A DNA stretch of 64,000 bases from Symsagittifera roscoffensis (GCF_963678635.1 NC_087064.1:43079959-43143958); one strand, 5' to 3'; shown: positions 45,743-57,954, counted from the stretch's first letter. Program-made: numbers and translations. Notes: a model not told the origin generated them from the sequence alone.

Positions 45743-46850
45743 TTTGCGAAAAAATAGGAGCAAAATAATTTACAGAAGTTTCTTTTGTCAAGTTGTAGAA
45801 ACTAAAAGCTACAGCGTTTGTCCGATTATCAGCATCCAAATTGGCGCATTATAATTAGTCAGCATCATAACTATAGTTCTAGATGAAGTGGCATTAAGGT
45901 TGACAAAGTTCGCAGAAAACTCTATACTTTTTGACAGAGCTTGAAAACTTTTCAATGAAACAAACAAAATAAAACTAGACGGAATAAACAAATTGAAATT
46001 GGATGGAAGAAATTGTAATAAAACTGCGCTCCAATTGGGAACCAATAAATTTTTACATCGTGTACCAGTTTTCACCCAAGTTGATAATAGAGCTCAATGG
46101 TGTAACATGAACCAATAATGGCAAATTTAAGGAAAGCAACTTGAAGACGAAGAAGTGAAGCTCTGCTTTTCTTTTCGCAACTGAAATCAGTGAAAAAAAT
46201 TAACAGTTGATGAACAAAATGAAGAATTGCTCCAATGGGATGTTTTTCTCTTCTTTTTCGACGTATTATCTATCTATTTTTACTAGGAAAAAAAACGCTT
46301 AAATCTGGCGTAACATTTGATTTTAAAAAAGTCACCTTTTTCCAACGGTATTTTTAAATTGTGAGCCACCAATTAATTTGTTTCGTAGCCTCTTTTTTTT
46401 GTATTTCGTCTCTGATACATGCCTGACAATTGAGAAAATGGCCTAAGGATTACGATTGAGATTGATTTAAAGTGGGCACCCTTTCTTACCTAATCTACCT
46501 TTTAGCGTGCTTCGTGTCCGATTTCAAGTGTAGACTGTATTTGTTTTAGTTTAGGGTGAATTTGGGCTCGGGTAAAAATCTCTGAATGTCAGGAGAAGTG
46601 AAAATGAAATGAAATATGTGTGAAATCGGATGGAGTAATGTGGTAATCAAATGAGGTAATGTGGTTAGGAGATTCCAATTACAGACTTCCCTAGTGCCAA
46701 CTCCCAATTTTCATGTCAAATCCTTGCGTTGAGTCCTATTCAGGATATTACGCTACACGTTAATTTTGGGTCATCAAAATGAACATTAAATTTATGACTT
46801 TTTCCTATTCCATAAGCACTGAGTGAAAAAGGTCTTTGTATCTTTAGTTG
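45743..46850. other. 5' flank of the receptor gene, unassigned
   Basis: It contains no recognisable repeat or gene. Promoter elements for the minus-strand receptor could lie here, but no convincing TATA box was identified. Confidence 0.35.
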
Positions 46851-47020
46851 TGGCGCCCCGGTAGTGATAGAGATCGCGGCCAATAATCATATGATTGCGG
46901 GTCCAAATCGCACGTGCGCTGAAAATACCAGGTGAGCTCTTGTAAGATAACCATGGGTTAGTTAACCTTAAGTTATTGGCCTCCGGGTTAGGCCGCCTCT
47001 GTCAGGTTAACTTAAAAAAA
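46851..47020 (+). repeat. tRNA-derived SINE candidate with A-tail
   Basis: The head (46851-46921) has an A-box-like GGTAGTGATAG. An anticodon-like hairpin follows, CAATA-ATCATAT-GATTG, with CAT in the anticodon position. Then comes a T-arm of five pairs, TGCGG-GTCCAAA-TCGCA. The acceptor stem is not convincingly formed. The body follows (TAACCATGGGTTAGTTAACC, TCCGGGTTAGGCCGCC) and ends in a short A-run at 47012-47020. The layout fits a tRNA-derived SINE. Confidence 0.45.
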
Positions 47021-47872
47021 AATGGTCTTTCGAGGCCCACAATGATCCATCCATGCTCGTTGCTCGACGGTCGAGGTAAGGCAACAATGTTCCTACGAAA
47101 CATCATAACAATGTGATTCCGGCTCTTTTCCAGTTTCCCCCTTTCAAATTCAATTTTGAAAAGTCTATTTAACCTTGTCATAATGCAATGAAATTGGGCG
47201 TGGTAAATAAATCGACAGCTGTGAACAGATTTGTTCCTCATACTTTACAGCGTAACATCACGCATTTAGCCGTAATAACACGTAAAACAAACATAAAACT
47301 CGGTATTTTTAAAGTGGGGGGGGGGGGGGGATGGAAAGGAGCCTTGATTCCACTCAAAGACTTGAAGCAAGCTCATCTTTTTCTTCGAGGATAAATTACA
47401 TTAAAAAGAGTATGAAGGAAAACATGTTCAATTTCTCAAATTCATTTTCTCAAATCCGTCCACAAATTCATTTTCTCTATTGCCGTTGAAATTTAATTTA
47501 GATTGTTCAAAACCGTTAAGAAAAACTTATGAAAGGAGTTTTGAGTTTTGCTGTGTTATACTGTTGAGACCTATTGCTTTCGTAGGATGGAAAATGTTTC
47601 AGTACGACTTTATTAACAGATTTTTAGCATATTTCTGGACTCAAAGACGTGGAGTTGCTGCTTTTTGTTGTCATTTTTCATTTAGAAAATTCAAAAGGCG
47701 AAAGGAATTGAAAAAAAAAATTATCTACTTATTTAGCTTACCCTTTTTGACAACAAAAGACCAAAAATAGACTAAATCAGCCATAACGGTTTCTGTTAAA
47801 AAATCTTCTGAAAAAAATTGGATTGTTGTTCGACATAGCATCTTCATTAAGGAAACTTAATGAGCAATAGAA
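47021..47872. other. unassigned, with a 15-G run
   Basis: G homopolymer at 47316-47330. Short frames on both strands without a recognisable product. Confidence 0.4.
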
Positions 47873-48039
47873 ACAAGACTGCTCGTATCAAAGTGAAGTA
47901 CTGAATGTTATGACAGCCTTTTAAGGGCTATGAAGCAGTAATAACATGAAAAAGTTAAGTGTCATTCAAATGAAAAGAATTTTTTCTTAATTGCGATTTT
48001 TTTTAGAAAACCATCCCCCACACGCCAAAGATTACAAAG
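47873..48039 (-). mobile_element. family B repeat, reversed fragment
   Basis: ACAAGACTGCTCGTATCAAA, then GACAGCCTTTTAAGGGC and CAGTAATAACATGAAAA, reverse family B order. It ends at the hairpin at 48040. Confidence 0.55.
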
Positions 48040-48127
48040 AGTAACAAAATTATAACAAGTACAATATAACAGTATACGAAAAAATATATATATTTTGTTA
48101 TATTGTGCTTATTATAATTTTGTTACT
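48040..48127. repeat. long A+T-rich hairpin (33-bp arms)
   Basis: The arms 48040-48072 and 48095-48127 are reverse complements with three mismatches, separated by 22 nt. The outer part pairs AGTAACAAAATTATAA with TTATAATTTTGTTACT. It might be a tiny foldback element or a cruciform-forming site next to a family B fragment. Confidence 0.7.
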
Positions 48128-48199
48128 AGAAGATAAACATCCATATTTATATTGTAAAACATCATATATGAAGGACCAGCAACATCAAGCAATTTTTTG

Positions 48200-49399
48200 A
48201 AACAGGTGGTGAAACAATTTTTTGGAAGGATCACATAACCATTCAACTAGCCCTACCAAATGAGCACCACGGGACTTGCGCCACGAGTGCACAAGCAAGG
48301 AGAACAGGTTTTACCGGTCTCCCCAACAACCAGAACCTTTGAAAAACCAGTTTTTTCCAAAAAAGCTTCAGAATTAACAGTGCACAAAAAATCACGAGAA
48401 GATTGCTTTATTAGGCGACCCTGAATTGCTAAGTGTGCTAGAGAAAACTAAGTATTGGATAGCTGACGGAAAAATCAAAATCATCTCGAAAATGTTTTAT
48501 CGAGTTCACTCTTTACATTTTAGTCTTTCTCGAATAGACCTGTTTGGATGTATTCGTTCCTACCACATACCACAAACAAAACTCCCACCATTTCTTAGAA
48601 GATCTATCAATACTATCCCGTGACAGTGAATCTGTAAAAGAAATGCTGGAGTTTTCTTTCAACTTTCAGAAAAATTTAAGAAAAGATTGTGGAAACCGGC
48701 TTTAGAAAGGACTACCAAACAAATCACGAGTTTCTTAGCTCTTCGAATATTACCCTAAATGGCTGATGGAAAAAAACCAAAAAAAAAATTCAAACAAAAA
48801 CTGGTCTGCAAAGCTCAAACAAAATGCGATCGCACTGTTCAAGAGACAGCAAATTGCAAAACCGTCAAGCTATGCTTCTATTCCGGAGCCAATTACCTAG
48901 AAAACCTTGTACAGATTCGAGAACTCCTTTATCCCATTTCACTGTGGAATCAAAATGATGAGGTTTCATCCGGTTTGGCCAGACCAACAAACGCTCTGCA
49001 GGGCTGGCATTGTGGCAAGAAGTCTTTTTTCGATCTGTAGCATCCTAGTATATGGAAAGTAATTGCAAACTTGCAAAAAAATATCTTCTGTCCAAAAACT
49101 CAATTTCAATAAAGCCCTGAGTGTGCAAAATTTTACCAACAAGAAAAGGTACGGGATATAGACGGAAAAAAGGATACTAGATGGAAAAAGACCAGCCCTA
49201 ACGGTAATGGTGAGTGATCGTGTGGATCAGAAAGGGAGCATACCATAAGGTGAAAAACCAAAAAACCTGCAAAAGTAATCATGGCAGCAAAATAACCGAA
49301 AAGATCGATCTCGAAAAGGAAGTGCGGGAGAGCACCGTACAATCGCGGTACCTTAGGCAGTTCCTCTGTCAGCGGACCGAGTCAAAGGGTTAAAAGGCC
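48200..49399 (+). pseudogene. possible 5' part (ORF1/leader) of the LINE
   Basis: This precedes the endonuclease domain. Open stretches such as 48759-49040 (Lys-rich start MADGKKPKKKFKQKL) and a fragment HHGTCATSAQARRTGFTG near 48,260 look protein-like, but no ORF1 domain is recognised. Assigning it to the LINE is by position only. Confidence 0.3.
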
Positions 49400-52300
49400 C
49401 TCTGTACAGGAACAGAAGTTCAAGATTGCACACTGGAACTGCAGGAGTACGATTCAGGATGAATTCTTGGATACCCTGACTACGGTGATGATAGGAAAGA
49501 AGATAAACTTGATCGCTTTAATTGAAACCCACCTCAGAGGATCTGAGCGCTATGACAATTTCATACTTGCCCAAAGTGGGTTGGAAAAATTGAGAAACGA
49601 GCAGAAAAGGGTGTTGGTATTTTGATTGGATCATCAGTCAAATGTGTCAAGTTTACAGCTCTTTCGCCAACAATCGCTGTAGTCTGGTTTGAAGTCTGCG
49701 GGCCAAAAATGAAACTTGTTTCAACTTATGCCCCCATCAAAAATGCGGACAAAAAAGCACCTCGAATTCCTAGAAGAGCTGTCAATGACACTTACAGCAA
49801 AAGTCGACTGAGAGGACAACTAATCGCTCATAGTCCTAGGGGACTTTAACGCAGCACTTTGCGGAGAAACAAGCGTAATCAAGCCAAGAACGGTCGAATC
49901 GCTTATGATAGCCAATGAGACCTGTAGGAAAAGAATGCTGCTAAGTGAATGGTGCGTGGAGAACAACATACTGGTCGAGAACACCTTTTTCTAAAAACCG
50001 AAGCTAGGAGCATGATCCGGTACAGAGGCATATAAGAATCGGTTTTTGTCTCTGAAAGATTTTGACCACATTTGCCGAAAAAAAATCAGCTCAGAAAAGT
50101 ATTTAATTGATTGATTGGAGAAGTTCATGGGGATACAGCCTTCACTCGTATCGTGCGATGATAGGAAGAGAAACTGTGAGGAAGAGCAAAAGGAAGGAGA
50201 AGAGGGTCAGAAAAAGGAAGAGTCCCTGAGGAGAAAAATTGAACTGATCCTAAACTGTTCCAGAGAATTAGAAAAACTCAGATATCGGTTGAGCGAGGAG
50301 CCTTCATCAATGACAAAGTCAGAAGACTTCACTCAGCTTCTGCAACAACTGATCAAAGAACAGTCGTTAGAGCAAACGTTCTGGTCAAATCAGACTGTTG
50401 GACAGCTGACCTGTAAAAAGCGGAAAAGGAGAAAATCTCTGAAAGGAAGTGTATCTTCAAGATATTTTTGGCGCAGAGAAAGCCTGAACTGAAAGAAGGC
50501 TCCTGACGCTCAATCGCGAAGTTAAACGCATCCTGATTGACTGCAAGAAAAGGGCAGTTGAACCAGATCTTCGTCGTTTTGAAAATTTGTCTTCAGAAAA
50601 CTCTGTAAAAGAACCATTTGGATTTTTAGGGGAAACTCTGAAACTTTACCACTTGATTTGTTTTGATCGAGCCAAGAAAACCTCCGGGCCAAGCAGCATG
50701 CAATTTCAATTGCATTATGAAACGCTCCTCAAAGAAAGAAATGTCTTTGGTGCAGACCTCAAGGAGTTGATACTAGATGAAGCACCAGACAAGTTGCTCA
50801 ACAACCCAAAAAATGCAGAAATCAAGCTGGGAATCAAATCACTGTCTTCAGGAAAAGCACCAAGACAGAGTAAAATTACGGCTGATCTACTCAAAGCCTT
50901 GCAGGACTAAGTATTCACAGTCATCGCGGCAAGCTTTGGAAAGAATTGAAAAGTAACAGCAGAAGTTCCAAAGGCATAACGAGATGCCAAATAATCAGCC
51001 TAATCAGCCGTGAAGCGAGGAAAAAGCTGATACTGATTTTTATAGATCCTGTGAAGGCCTTTGATTCGGTGGACAGGACAGCACTGTTTGCAGCCCTAAG
51101 AAAACGAAAAGTAGGCAACCTTCTGAGTTGCATCATTTGGCAGCTGCTTGAGCTGCAGGTGTATTAGACATAAAGAACAAGTTCATGCTTGAGAGAGGAT
51201 TGAGACATGGTGTGTAATCGGCCCCACTCTCTTCAATCTATTTTGACGAAGTGTGCAAAAAAAACTGTGAAAAGAGGCTCAGATACCAAACACCTTGCAT
51301 ATCCCGATGCTTTAGTGATTATGTCCGGCACAATTGAGGGAGCACAAGAAAAATTTGAAGCTATGACTCGGGAAGTCCAATATACAGGGTTGGAGATATC
51401 ATTTGAAAAAACCGAGATGGTTGTAGTGAATGGAGAAGGATCCATTGATATCTATTCTAATGGCAAAAAGTTAAGGAAGTAAATTCCTTTGTGTACCTAG
51501 GTAACTCGCTAAATGCGAAAGCAGACATTGGCGAAGCAATTGCACACAATTGCAGGAAAGCTAGAACAGCAACTGTGAGATTGAGTCCAGCTCTAGTAAG
51601 TGGATCAATCAGGATGAGAACGAAAGTGCGAGTAGTGGAAATTTTTTTCCAGCCAACACTTCTCTACGGGCTTGAAACTGCAGCCATCAGAGAAGTCGAC
51701 TTTGACAAACTAAATGCAGTTCCGAACAAGGCTAGGAGAAAGATCATCAAGTTGGACAGCAAGAAGACATGCACTAAGGTTCAAATTGCAGAGAAAGCTC
51801 AGTTGAAAAGCCTTGAAGTAGAAATGGCTGTACGAAGGGCAAATCTCTGAGTTTCACTTAAGAAAGTTCAAGTAGAAAAAGTAACATTTTTCAGGAAGCA
51901 GTAACATCAGAAGTAAAGACTGGATCGGGGCATGAAAACTGGACCTCAAAAGGATAGGGGTGCTGAATAAAGAAAAGTGGCTGCACTACCCAAAACCATT
52001 AAAGTATAATCAGGAAATTGATAAGTCAGTTCAGAGAATGGTCGACTCACGCCCTGAATTAGTCGATTGTGATTTTGGAAATTGCAACAGCAATCCTGCT
52101 GAAAGAAAGGAGACGCAAAGACATCTCAAAAGGATCTTGATGCGCTAGATGAGTCGGAGATAGATATACTCGACATGGCACCTTTTAGTGTATATGTACC
52201 AAAGGATCTAAAGTACCAAGCAAAAGGTTGCAAAACACAATACAAGACACTCAGGTGGCTGAAAGCGCACGTTAAGACAGCCCATTCGAAGTGCACTTTG

Positions 52301-52720
52301 AATGGCGAAGGAAAATCAGTAACAGTAGAACGAAAGTCACGTGAACGAAAGTCACGAGAATGAAAGTCACGAGAACGAAAGTCACCAGATGAGGAAGAAC
52401 TAGAGGCGACTGCAGAGGAAGAGATACACCCTGCAAATGACCGGAGCGTTGTGCCAAGTCTCCAAGATTTTACAAGGAGCTGAGGAGCTTGCAAAGCCAT
52501 TTCTCCAAGAAGGTTGCGTGGTCATACAGTCGTCAGATGCTTGTACGGGGAAGAAAGACTGGAATCTCTCGTGCTCAAAATCCGTCCACCTGAGATCGCC
52601 CCCTCATCGGAGTTTGCCTTCTGCCAACTACTCAAAGGTCTGGGACTAAATACCTAGGATTGGAGTGACCTAGCACTCTTTCAAAGGGAGGGAGAAAAGA
52701 AGAAGTACAGAATACTAGAT
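49400..52720 (+). pseudogene. non-LTR retrotransposon (LINE) with endonuclease and reverse transcriptase, frameshifted
   Basis: Domains in order: an apurinic-type endonuclease (KIAHWNCRS near 49,413, LIALIETHL near 49,515, LVSTYAP near 49,720, VLGDFNAALC near 49,833); a linker with an acidic/basic coiled stretch (50115-50492); and reverse transcriptase (GIKSLSSGKAPRQSKI near 50,830; FIDPVKAFDSVDR at 51039-51077 with the first catalytic Asp; YPDALVIM near 51,301, where the usual YADD has lost its second Asp). Post-RT sequence follows (FVYLGNSLN, LLYGLETAAI), then a C-terminal segment with KTLRWLKAHVKTAH, resembling a C2H2 finger with its first Cys missing. At least five frameshifts or stops separate the blocks. 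The copy is inactive. The clade cannot be fixed from inspection. Confidence 0.85.
52326..52386 (+). repeat. 15-bp tandem repeat near the LINE 3' end
   Basis: About four units of GAACGAAAGTCACGA with small changes, encoding a repeated RKSRE in the frame of the preceding finger-like segment (one unit has a stop). Confidence 0.75.
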
Positions 52721-53557
52721 GGAAAAAAGCAGGTAATAATCCTTTTTCATATAAAAACGATAATCATTTTTTTCGCGATATGGCAAACTTAAGCTAAATA
52801 ATTGTTCTTTGTATAAAACTTTTCAATTTCAAAGTTTGATCATCAATGTTCTTGAGAAAACACATCTCCTTGCAGCCTTCCGGAGACGCAAAAAACGTAT
52901 TGTTTTGCCTCGCTTTTGAAAAATGCTGTCTCTTGCTTTTTAATCCCGGAACGATTGCCTTTTTGATAGGACGCAATGTTGGGATTAGGGGCTTGCAAAA
53001 TTGTCAGACGTTGCGTTGTATGCCGACAATTTAGAAAAAATTAAAGACAAACTTAAGATGGTTCGAAACCAAATAAAAAATACTTTAAAAAGATCGTTAT
53101 TTGATTGAAGTTGAACTTAGATAATTTTTTGGTCGAAACCTGTTTCCATTCCGTATTTCCTTTAATTTTAGTCAATTCTTACATTATTGGCGAGCATTGG
53201 GTCAAGATCATTGTCAAAATCTTTTATCAATATTTATATTTTCGGTTACTATTTTGAGACGGTCTGAATAGTTTTCAAGTTCATCTCAAAGACTAGACAA
53301 TCGACAGGTCATATTTTTTAAAGCCCAAACCGCATTTAGCAGCGTGCATCTTACTTCGTTTTGAGATCCAAGTTATTTGGCAATGAAATTTTCAACGATA
53401 TGGTTCCGAATCCCATTCAAACGATTTTAATTTGATTCCAACAATGGCTACTAAAACCGGGTGAAACTGTAGTGGGGTGATTTAATTCTGGGGTTTAAAA
53501 AGGGGGTTCAAAAAACGCAGGTTGATAAACTTCGTAACCGAATTTTCTTATTGACAA
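52721..53557. other. unassigned
   Basis: No recognisable gene or repeat. Confidence 0.35.
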
Positions 53558-53983
53558 TCAATTTTTAATTATTTTATTAAAAGTTTGTACAAATCGTTGC
53601 CAAACCGTGTTAAGGTCTGCTGCACAAATGGTTCTTTTAACAGTCAAAGAAAAACGTTTAAAAGGACGTCCGAAGGACTCCTTAAGGTGAACAAACTTCA
53701 CCAAGGGCAGGAAGAGAGCCAAAAAATTTAAAAATTTAGCTTTCCAATAAATATTTTTAAGTCCAATGTTCAATCTCTTTGCGAGTTTTTTGCGCTTAAA
53801 ACGTCTTATAAAACCTTCGATTAAATGACCAAGTTTTTCATTAATATATCTGTTTGTAGAATCCTTAAGTTTCAGCCAAAAAGATTGGATAGTTGCAAAG
53901 AAAATGACAAAAAGTGAAAAAAAGTTGTCGTTCACATTGTTTACGAAATTTTTTTGTACTTCGGCTGTAGTATTTTTTTCCAT
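53558..53983 (-). CDS. hypothetical 141-residue basic protein, doubtful
   Basis: An uninterrupted frame from an ATG at 53981-53983 to TGA. The product begins MEKNTTAEVQKNFVNNVNDN, then a hydrophobic stretch (about 22-36, FFSLFVIFFATIQSF), then a basic region (RRFKRKKLAKRLN) and a second hydrophobic stretch (FLNFLALFLPLVKF). I recognise no family. A TATATATTTTT sequence lies about 30 nt upstream of the ATG in the correct orientation, a possible TATA box, but such sequences are common in this A+T-rich DNA. It may be a chance ORF. Confidence 0.25.
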   Translation of the reverse strand: MEKNTTAEVQKNFVNNVNDNFFSLFVIFFATIQSFWLKLKDSTNRYINEKLGHLIEGFIRRFKRKKLAKRLNIGLKNIYWKAKFLNFLALFLPLVKFVHLKESFGRPFKRFSLTVKRTICAADLNTVWQRFVQTFNKIIKN

Positions 53984-54806
53984 TAGTGATCTAACACAAA
54001 AAAAATATATACTTAGATTATACCATCAAAATTTTTTCTCTCGGGATTTCTACTACGATGTAAGCGTTCTATTTAGCTTAAGCTAGCCAACTTTTGTTTT
54101 AAAAAAAATTAAAAAACAGCTGAGTGTAAATTACGATTTTAAAGGGTTTCAATATAAACTAACGCGATTGAACCCCAATCAACGCTTGGATAAAGGCTAA
54201 GGAACTGCATGCTCTGATTACTAATTTTAACATCAATCACAATAAATCGAAAGTTTTTTTCGATCGCAGCTGATTAACAATAGAAGTGAATTTTCTTATC
54301 ATCGGATTTATTTGAATGCATCAAGTTCTTAGTGGAAGGATAAAAAAAACTGCGTTCTGACAATGATGTACTAAAAATTTCAATTTACCACCAATCAGGA
54401 CTGAACGCTTTTGATATCGCAAAACAATTCGACTTTACGGATTTTTTACAGCTTCTAACACTCTTCCTGCTAGAGTATACAGCCACAAAGAGAAAGAAGT
54501 TTATTTTCAACCGAGTAAATGGACGAACATTCTCTTCATTTATTCTACTAAGTAGCATCCGGAGCTGAACTCCCGCACACGGTTAATGCAACTACATAAA
54601 CGAATTTGGTTGAATCAAAACTTCTGCTTTAGATAGTCATCACATGGACAAACTATCATAACTCTTTTGAAATAACTTTTAATTGTTGAATTACCCTCAC
54701 CACTCACCAACAGCACAAGGATTTTTTTCTGTTTTTCCTAGTTATTCCATGGGGTGCAAATCGAATTTTTTTCTTTAAAGCAAAGTCATATAGACAGAAA
54801 CGTAGA
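53984..54806. other. unassigned
   Basis: Nothing recognised apart from the A+T-rich sequence upstream of the doubtful ORF. Confidence 0.35.
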
Positions 54807-55340
54807 ACAAGACTGCTCGCATCAGGATAAAGCCTCGAACGTTCCAACTGCGTTTCAATTCCTTATGGAGTATTTGAATAAAAAATAATTGTTGAAACTT
54901 TCAAAAAAAGCTCAATTTTGAAACTCATCCCCAGACGCTATTTCAAAGTATAAAGTGGTATATTTTGCATGAAGAAAAGTCATAATTAGATCAAAGAGCA
55001 TGCCTCAATCCAACTTGGAACGATTTCTAATACGGATTAAATCTCCGCTCAGGCGTAAAAAGCGCTAAATATATCGCGCGTTAATTGTCCCAAATTGGCA
55101 AAAAGTAAACCCTCAAAACTTCATGAAACATTTTTTTAATTTGAGCTCAGGACAACAATACCTTTCAATTGACAGAAAAAGTGCCCGTCAAGAACAGCTA
55201 GTAAAATATTTCACAATATCTATCAGATGGTGTAAAAATTTTGTCAAAAACGTTTTGTAAACAATCTGACATTTGAATATATATAAAAACCACCCCAAGC
55301 ATAAATATTCCGCACTTTCTTCAAAAGTTGGCTCAAAAAG
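54807..55340 (-). mobile_element. family B repeat, reversed, near-complete
   Basis: It begins ACAAGACTGCTCGCATCAGG and GTTCCAACTGCG. It has the reversed foldback (CAACTTGGAACGATTTC ... CGCGCGTTAATTGTCCCAAA) and ends with CACCCCAAGCATAAATATTC and CTTCAAAAGTTGGCTC. Confidence 0.65.
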
Positions 55341-56035
55341 GTTCCAGGTCCGTTGTTGCAAAAATGCAAAATTTTTTGGTGATTTGCGCTTTATAATATT
55401 CGCTTTATAATATTCTTTATTTATTTATATCATTAAAAAATTTATAATATTGTTTGCATAAAACAAGTAGATCAATTGATGCCTATCTTTCAGTTTTTGA
55501 TTCCTTTAGACCTGATTTTTAGGTTCAAAAGTACGCAGAGTTTCTGCAAACATTTATTGTACAATGCAATGATGAAAGCGGATTCCGAAAATGTAAGTGA
55601 ATTCCTCAAAATTACTACCAGCCTTATCATTTTGCAATGAATACGTATTTGAAAATGGAATCAATAAACTGTCCCTTGGCCCCCACGTTTTTTGCACGTT
55701 GGGTAAATTTGGTTGTTTTTGGAAGAATTTCGAGCTGCACAGTGTCTTAGTTTTTTGTTCTTGGAATCCAAAACAACAGGAAAGATCAGAGAAAAATATC
55801 CTGGAGCACTTACAATTCTCAAAATACACAGTGTTTGGCCTTGTAATTAATAAAAACTACCAATTTTCTTCTACCACGTTGTAAAAAACGTCCGCGCTGT
55901 TCCTCGTTTACAAAGTTTTACGTACCAAGTTGACAACGTAAACTTGGGGCATAGCATTTTTGAATCACTGACATAATTATATCAAATTGAGCCTCTTACA
56001 CAGCCGAAGACAATTTAACAAGTGTTACTTTCCTT
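55341..56035. other. unassigned
   Basis: Open frames on both strands around 55,554-55,884 (91 and 95 codons) overlap each other. Neither is recognised. Confidence 0.35.
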
Positions 56036-56445
56036 ATTGTTCCGACTTTCTGAACGAAAGCAACGGAATATTTGTTCTCGGGTGGGTTTTTTTTTCTTCA
56101 GACAAGTTTCGACTTTTAAACTAGCCATTTTTGACGGAATTTTTTTGTATCAATCGAAAGCTATTGTCGTCCTGAGCTCTAAAGATTGCCATTTTGGACA
56201 ATTAACGCGCGATAAATTTCGCGCTATTAACGCATAAGCGGAGATTTTATCCGTCTTAGAAATCGTTCCAAATTGGTTGAACGAAGCGTATTTGCCATAA
56301 TTGATGTGTTACTAGGTGCGAAATTTTAAATTAAGAAAAATATTTAATCTTATTTTACATTTAAATTTTCATGTTATTACTGCTCCATAGTCCTTAAAAG
56401 GCAGTCGGAACATTCAGGGCCTCGCCCTGATACGAACAGTCTTGT
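56036..56445 (+). mobile_element. family B dispersed repeat, compact copy
   Basis: It starts GTTCCGACTTTCTGAACG. The central foldback GGACAATTAACGCGCG ... AATCGTTCCAAATTGG is intact on its inner parts. It ends GCCCTGATACGAACAGTCTTG. About 410 bp, shortened in the left-centre. Confidence 0.65.
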
Positions 56446-57005
56446 GCATATTTATCATTAAAAACTCTTGGATTGGTGAACGGAACTTGGATACTTTTCT
56501 GAAAATAAATCTTCATTTAGATTCATCTCGTTTTTTTTATCGCGTGATACTTTATCCGTTCAGTTGAAAATCAGATTACGTCAATTTAAATATCATTTTA
56601 AAAAATGTTTACTCAAAATTAAAGCTAGTAGGAAAAAGTGCCCAGAAATTGTGGCCCGGAGTGAGCTTTTTTTTTAAATCAAAAAGCAGTTGCGTATTCT
56701 TCAACTAACGGTCGTCCGATGGATTCAAAGTATAAGGATTAAACCACCTCGGTCAAACTGAGAAGAAAACTGGCCGAATCTCTAACAAATACTTGTCAAC
56801 AATTTTGTCGGCCTGTAAAAATTGATGCACTGGAGTTGCTTGAATGAAAACAGAAGAGTTTTTTTCCTAGTTAGTGAGATGCAAACATTAAGTGTTTTTT
56901 TTACTTGTTCTTTAAGTTGAACTTTTTTGGTGGGGGGGGGGGGGGGGGGAGGTAAGGGATCGTGTTGGTGGCTTAAGTGAGTGCGGGGGTTCAGGTGGTA
57001 GGATG
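56446..57005. other. unassigned, with an 18-G run
   Basis: G homopolymer at 56932-56949. Nothing else recognised. Confidence 0.4.
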
Positions 57006-57009
57006 ATTC

Positions 57010-57115
57010 AGGTGGATTATAGTCGATTTTTTATTCAATTTTGTTGTCCGTGGAACTTGTGAATCGATTAAATTGATAAAAGTTTTTGACCACAAAAATC
57101 TATAACAATCGATTT
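57010..57115. repeat. family F block
   Basis: GATTATAGTCGATTTTT, GAATCGATTAAATTG and ATAACAATCGATTTTT motifs in about 100 bp. Confidence 0.4.
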
Positions 57116-57422
57116 TTTTCTCTTCTCTTAGAATCGGGTTTGGTTCGCACACTTACTGAAAGGCGGAACCTTCAACAGGCAAAACTGAAAATTTCTATTA
57201 GATCTGCATTTGTTAACAAATTCCGCACTTGTGACTCCCGCAATTTGTTAACGGACTAAAAGCTAAGCTAAAACCAGTTCAAGAGTGGAAAATTTGGAGT
57301 TGGCTCCAATAAAACGCAAAATAAGCTAGTGAAGAAAGAACAATTAGGCGCTAGCTTAAAAAAAATCAAGTTGAGAACAAACACTCAACTATTGTAAATT
57401 GAATCCGAAAAACATTTAAGAA

Positions 57423-57790
57423 AAGTGGCGAGCGCAGAAATTTTTTTAGGGGGGTGGGCAGTTTTTTTAGGTTGACCAATTTGATTTTCCTAGCTCTTCA
57501 AAAAAAGTATAAGGACCCTATTTTGTGAAAAACTTTCTGCACCGCAGGCAAAAAACAGGCCAAAAAAGCGTTTTCAGGCTTTTTATAGAAAATTTTTACC
57601 AAAAAAATTGCGCTTTTTTGGGCCCGCGCTCCCCTCTCGCTTTTTTGGACTCGAAGGCGCCTTTATCGAAATTATGAGGTTGTTCAGCGAAAAAAAATGT
57701 CATAAAGTTATACAAAAAGGGGTACCATTTGGGAAAACTTTACAACCAGAATTGAAAAGAGGTGATTCCCCTCTCTCTTTGACAATTTTT
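57423..57790 (+). mobile_element. family C-related element, diverged
   Basis: It starts AGTGGCGAGCGCAGAAAT, a diverged terminus, followed by the GGTTGACCAATTTGATTTTC block, GCCCGCGCTCCCC and GAAGGCGCC. The 3' half matches the reverse complement of 24751-24850 (AACCAGAATTG), showing that these two copies belong to one subfamily. Confidence 0.55.
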
Positions 57791-57954
57791 CTGGGTTAAG
57801 CAAGTTCTGCTGCTGTAACAAGCATTTTGAGCAGTGAAATGCTCAACTTATTTGTCACAGGGTTCTGCCTAGTCGCAGAATAGACGTTGGAGCCTTGTCC
57901 AGCTTTGTATTGAAATCCAGCTGCAATTCGGGAATAAACAGTTCGGCATCGTAA

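Noticed and set aside
45743-45763. Seven-codon N-terminal extension of the receptor
   Set aside because: The extended frame begins with TTG. The first in-frame ATG is at 45740-45742, and animal genes normally start at ATG.
46851-46921. Functional tRNA gene (CAT anticodon)
   Set aside because: The anticodon and T-arm hairpins form, but the acceptor halves do not pair. The sequence continues into a SINE-like body with an A-run.
51233-51445. 70-codon minus-strand frame
   Set aside because: It is antisense to the LINE reverse transcriptase block.
55554-55884. 91- and 95-codon frames on opposite strands
   Set aside because: They overlap each other, neither has recognisable features, and they are consistent with chance.
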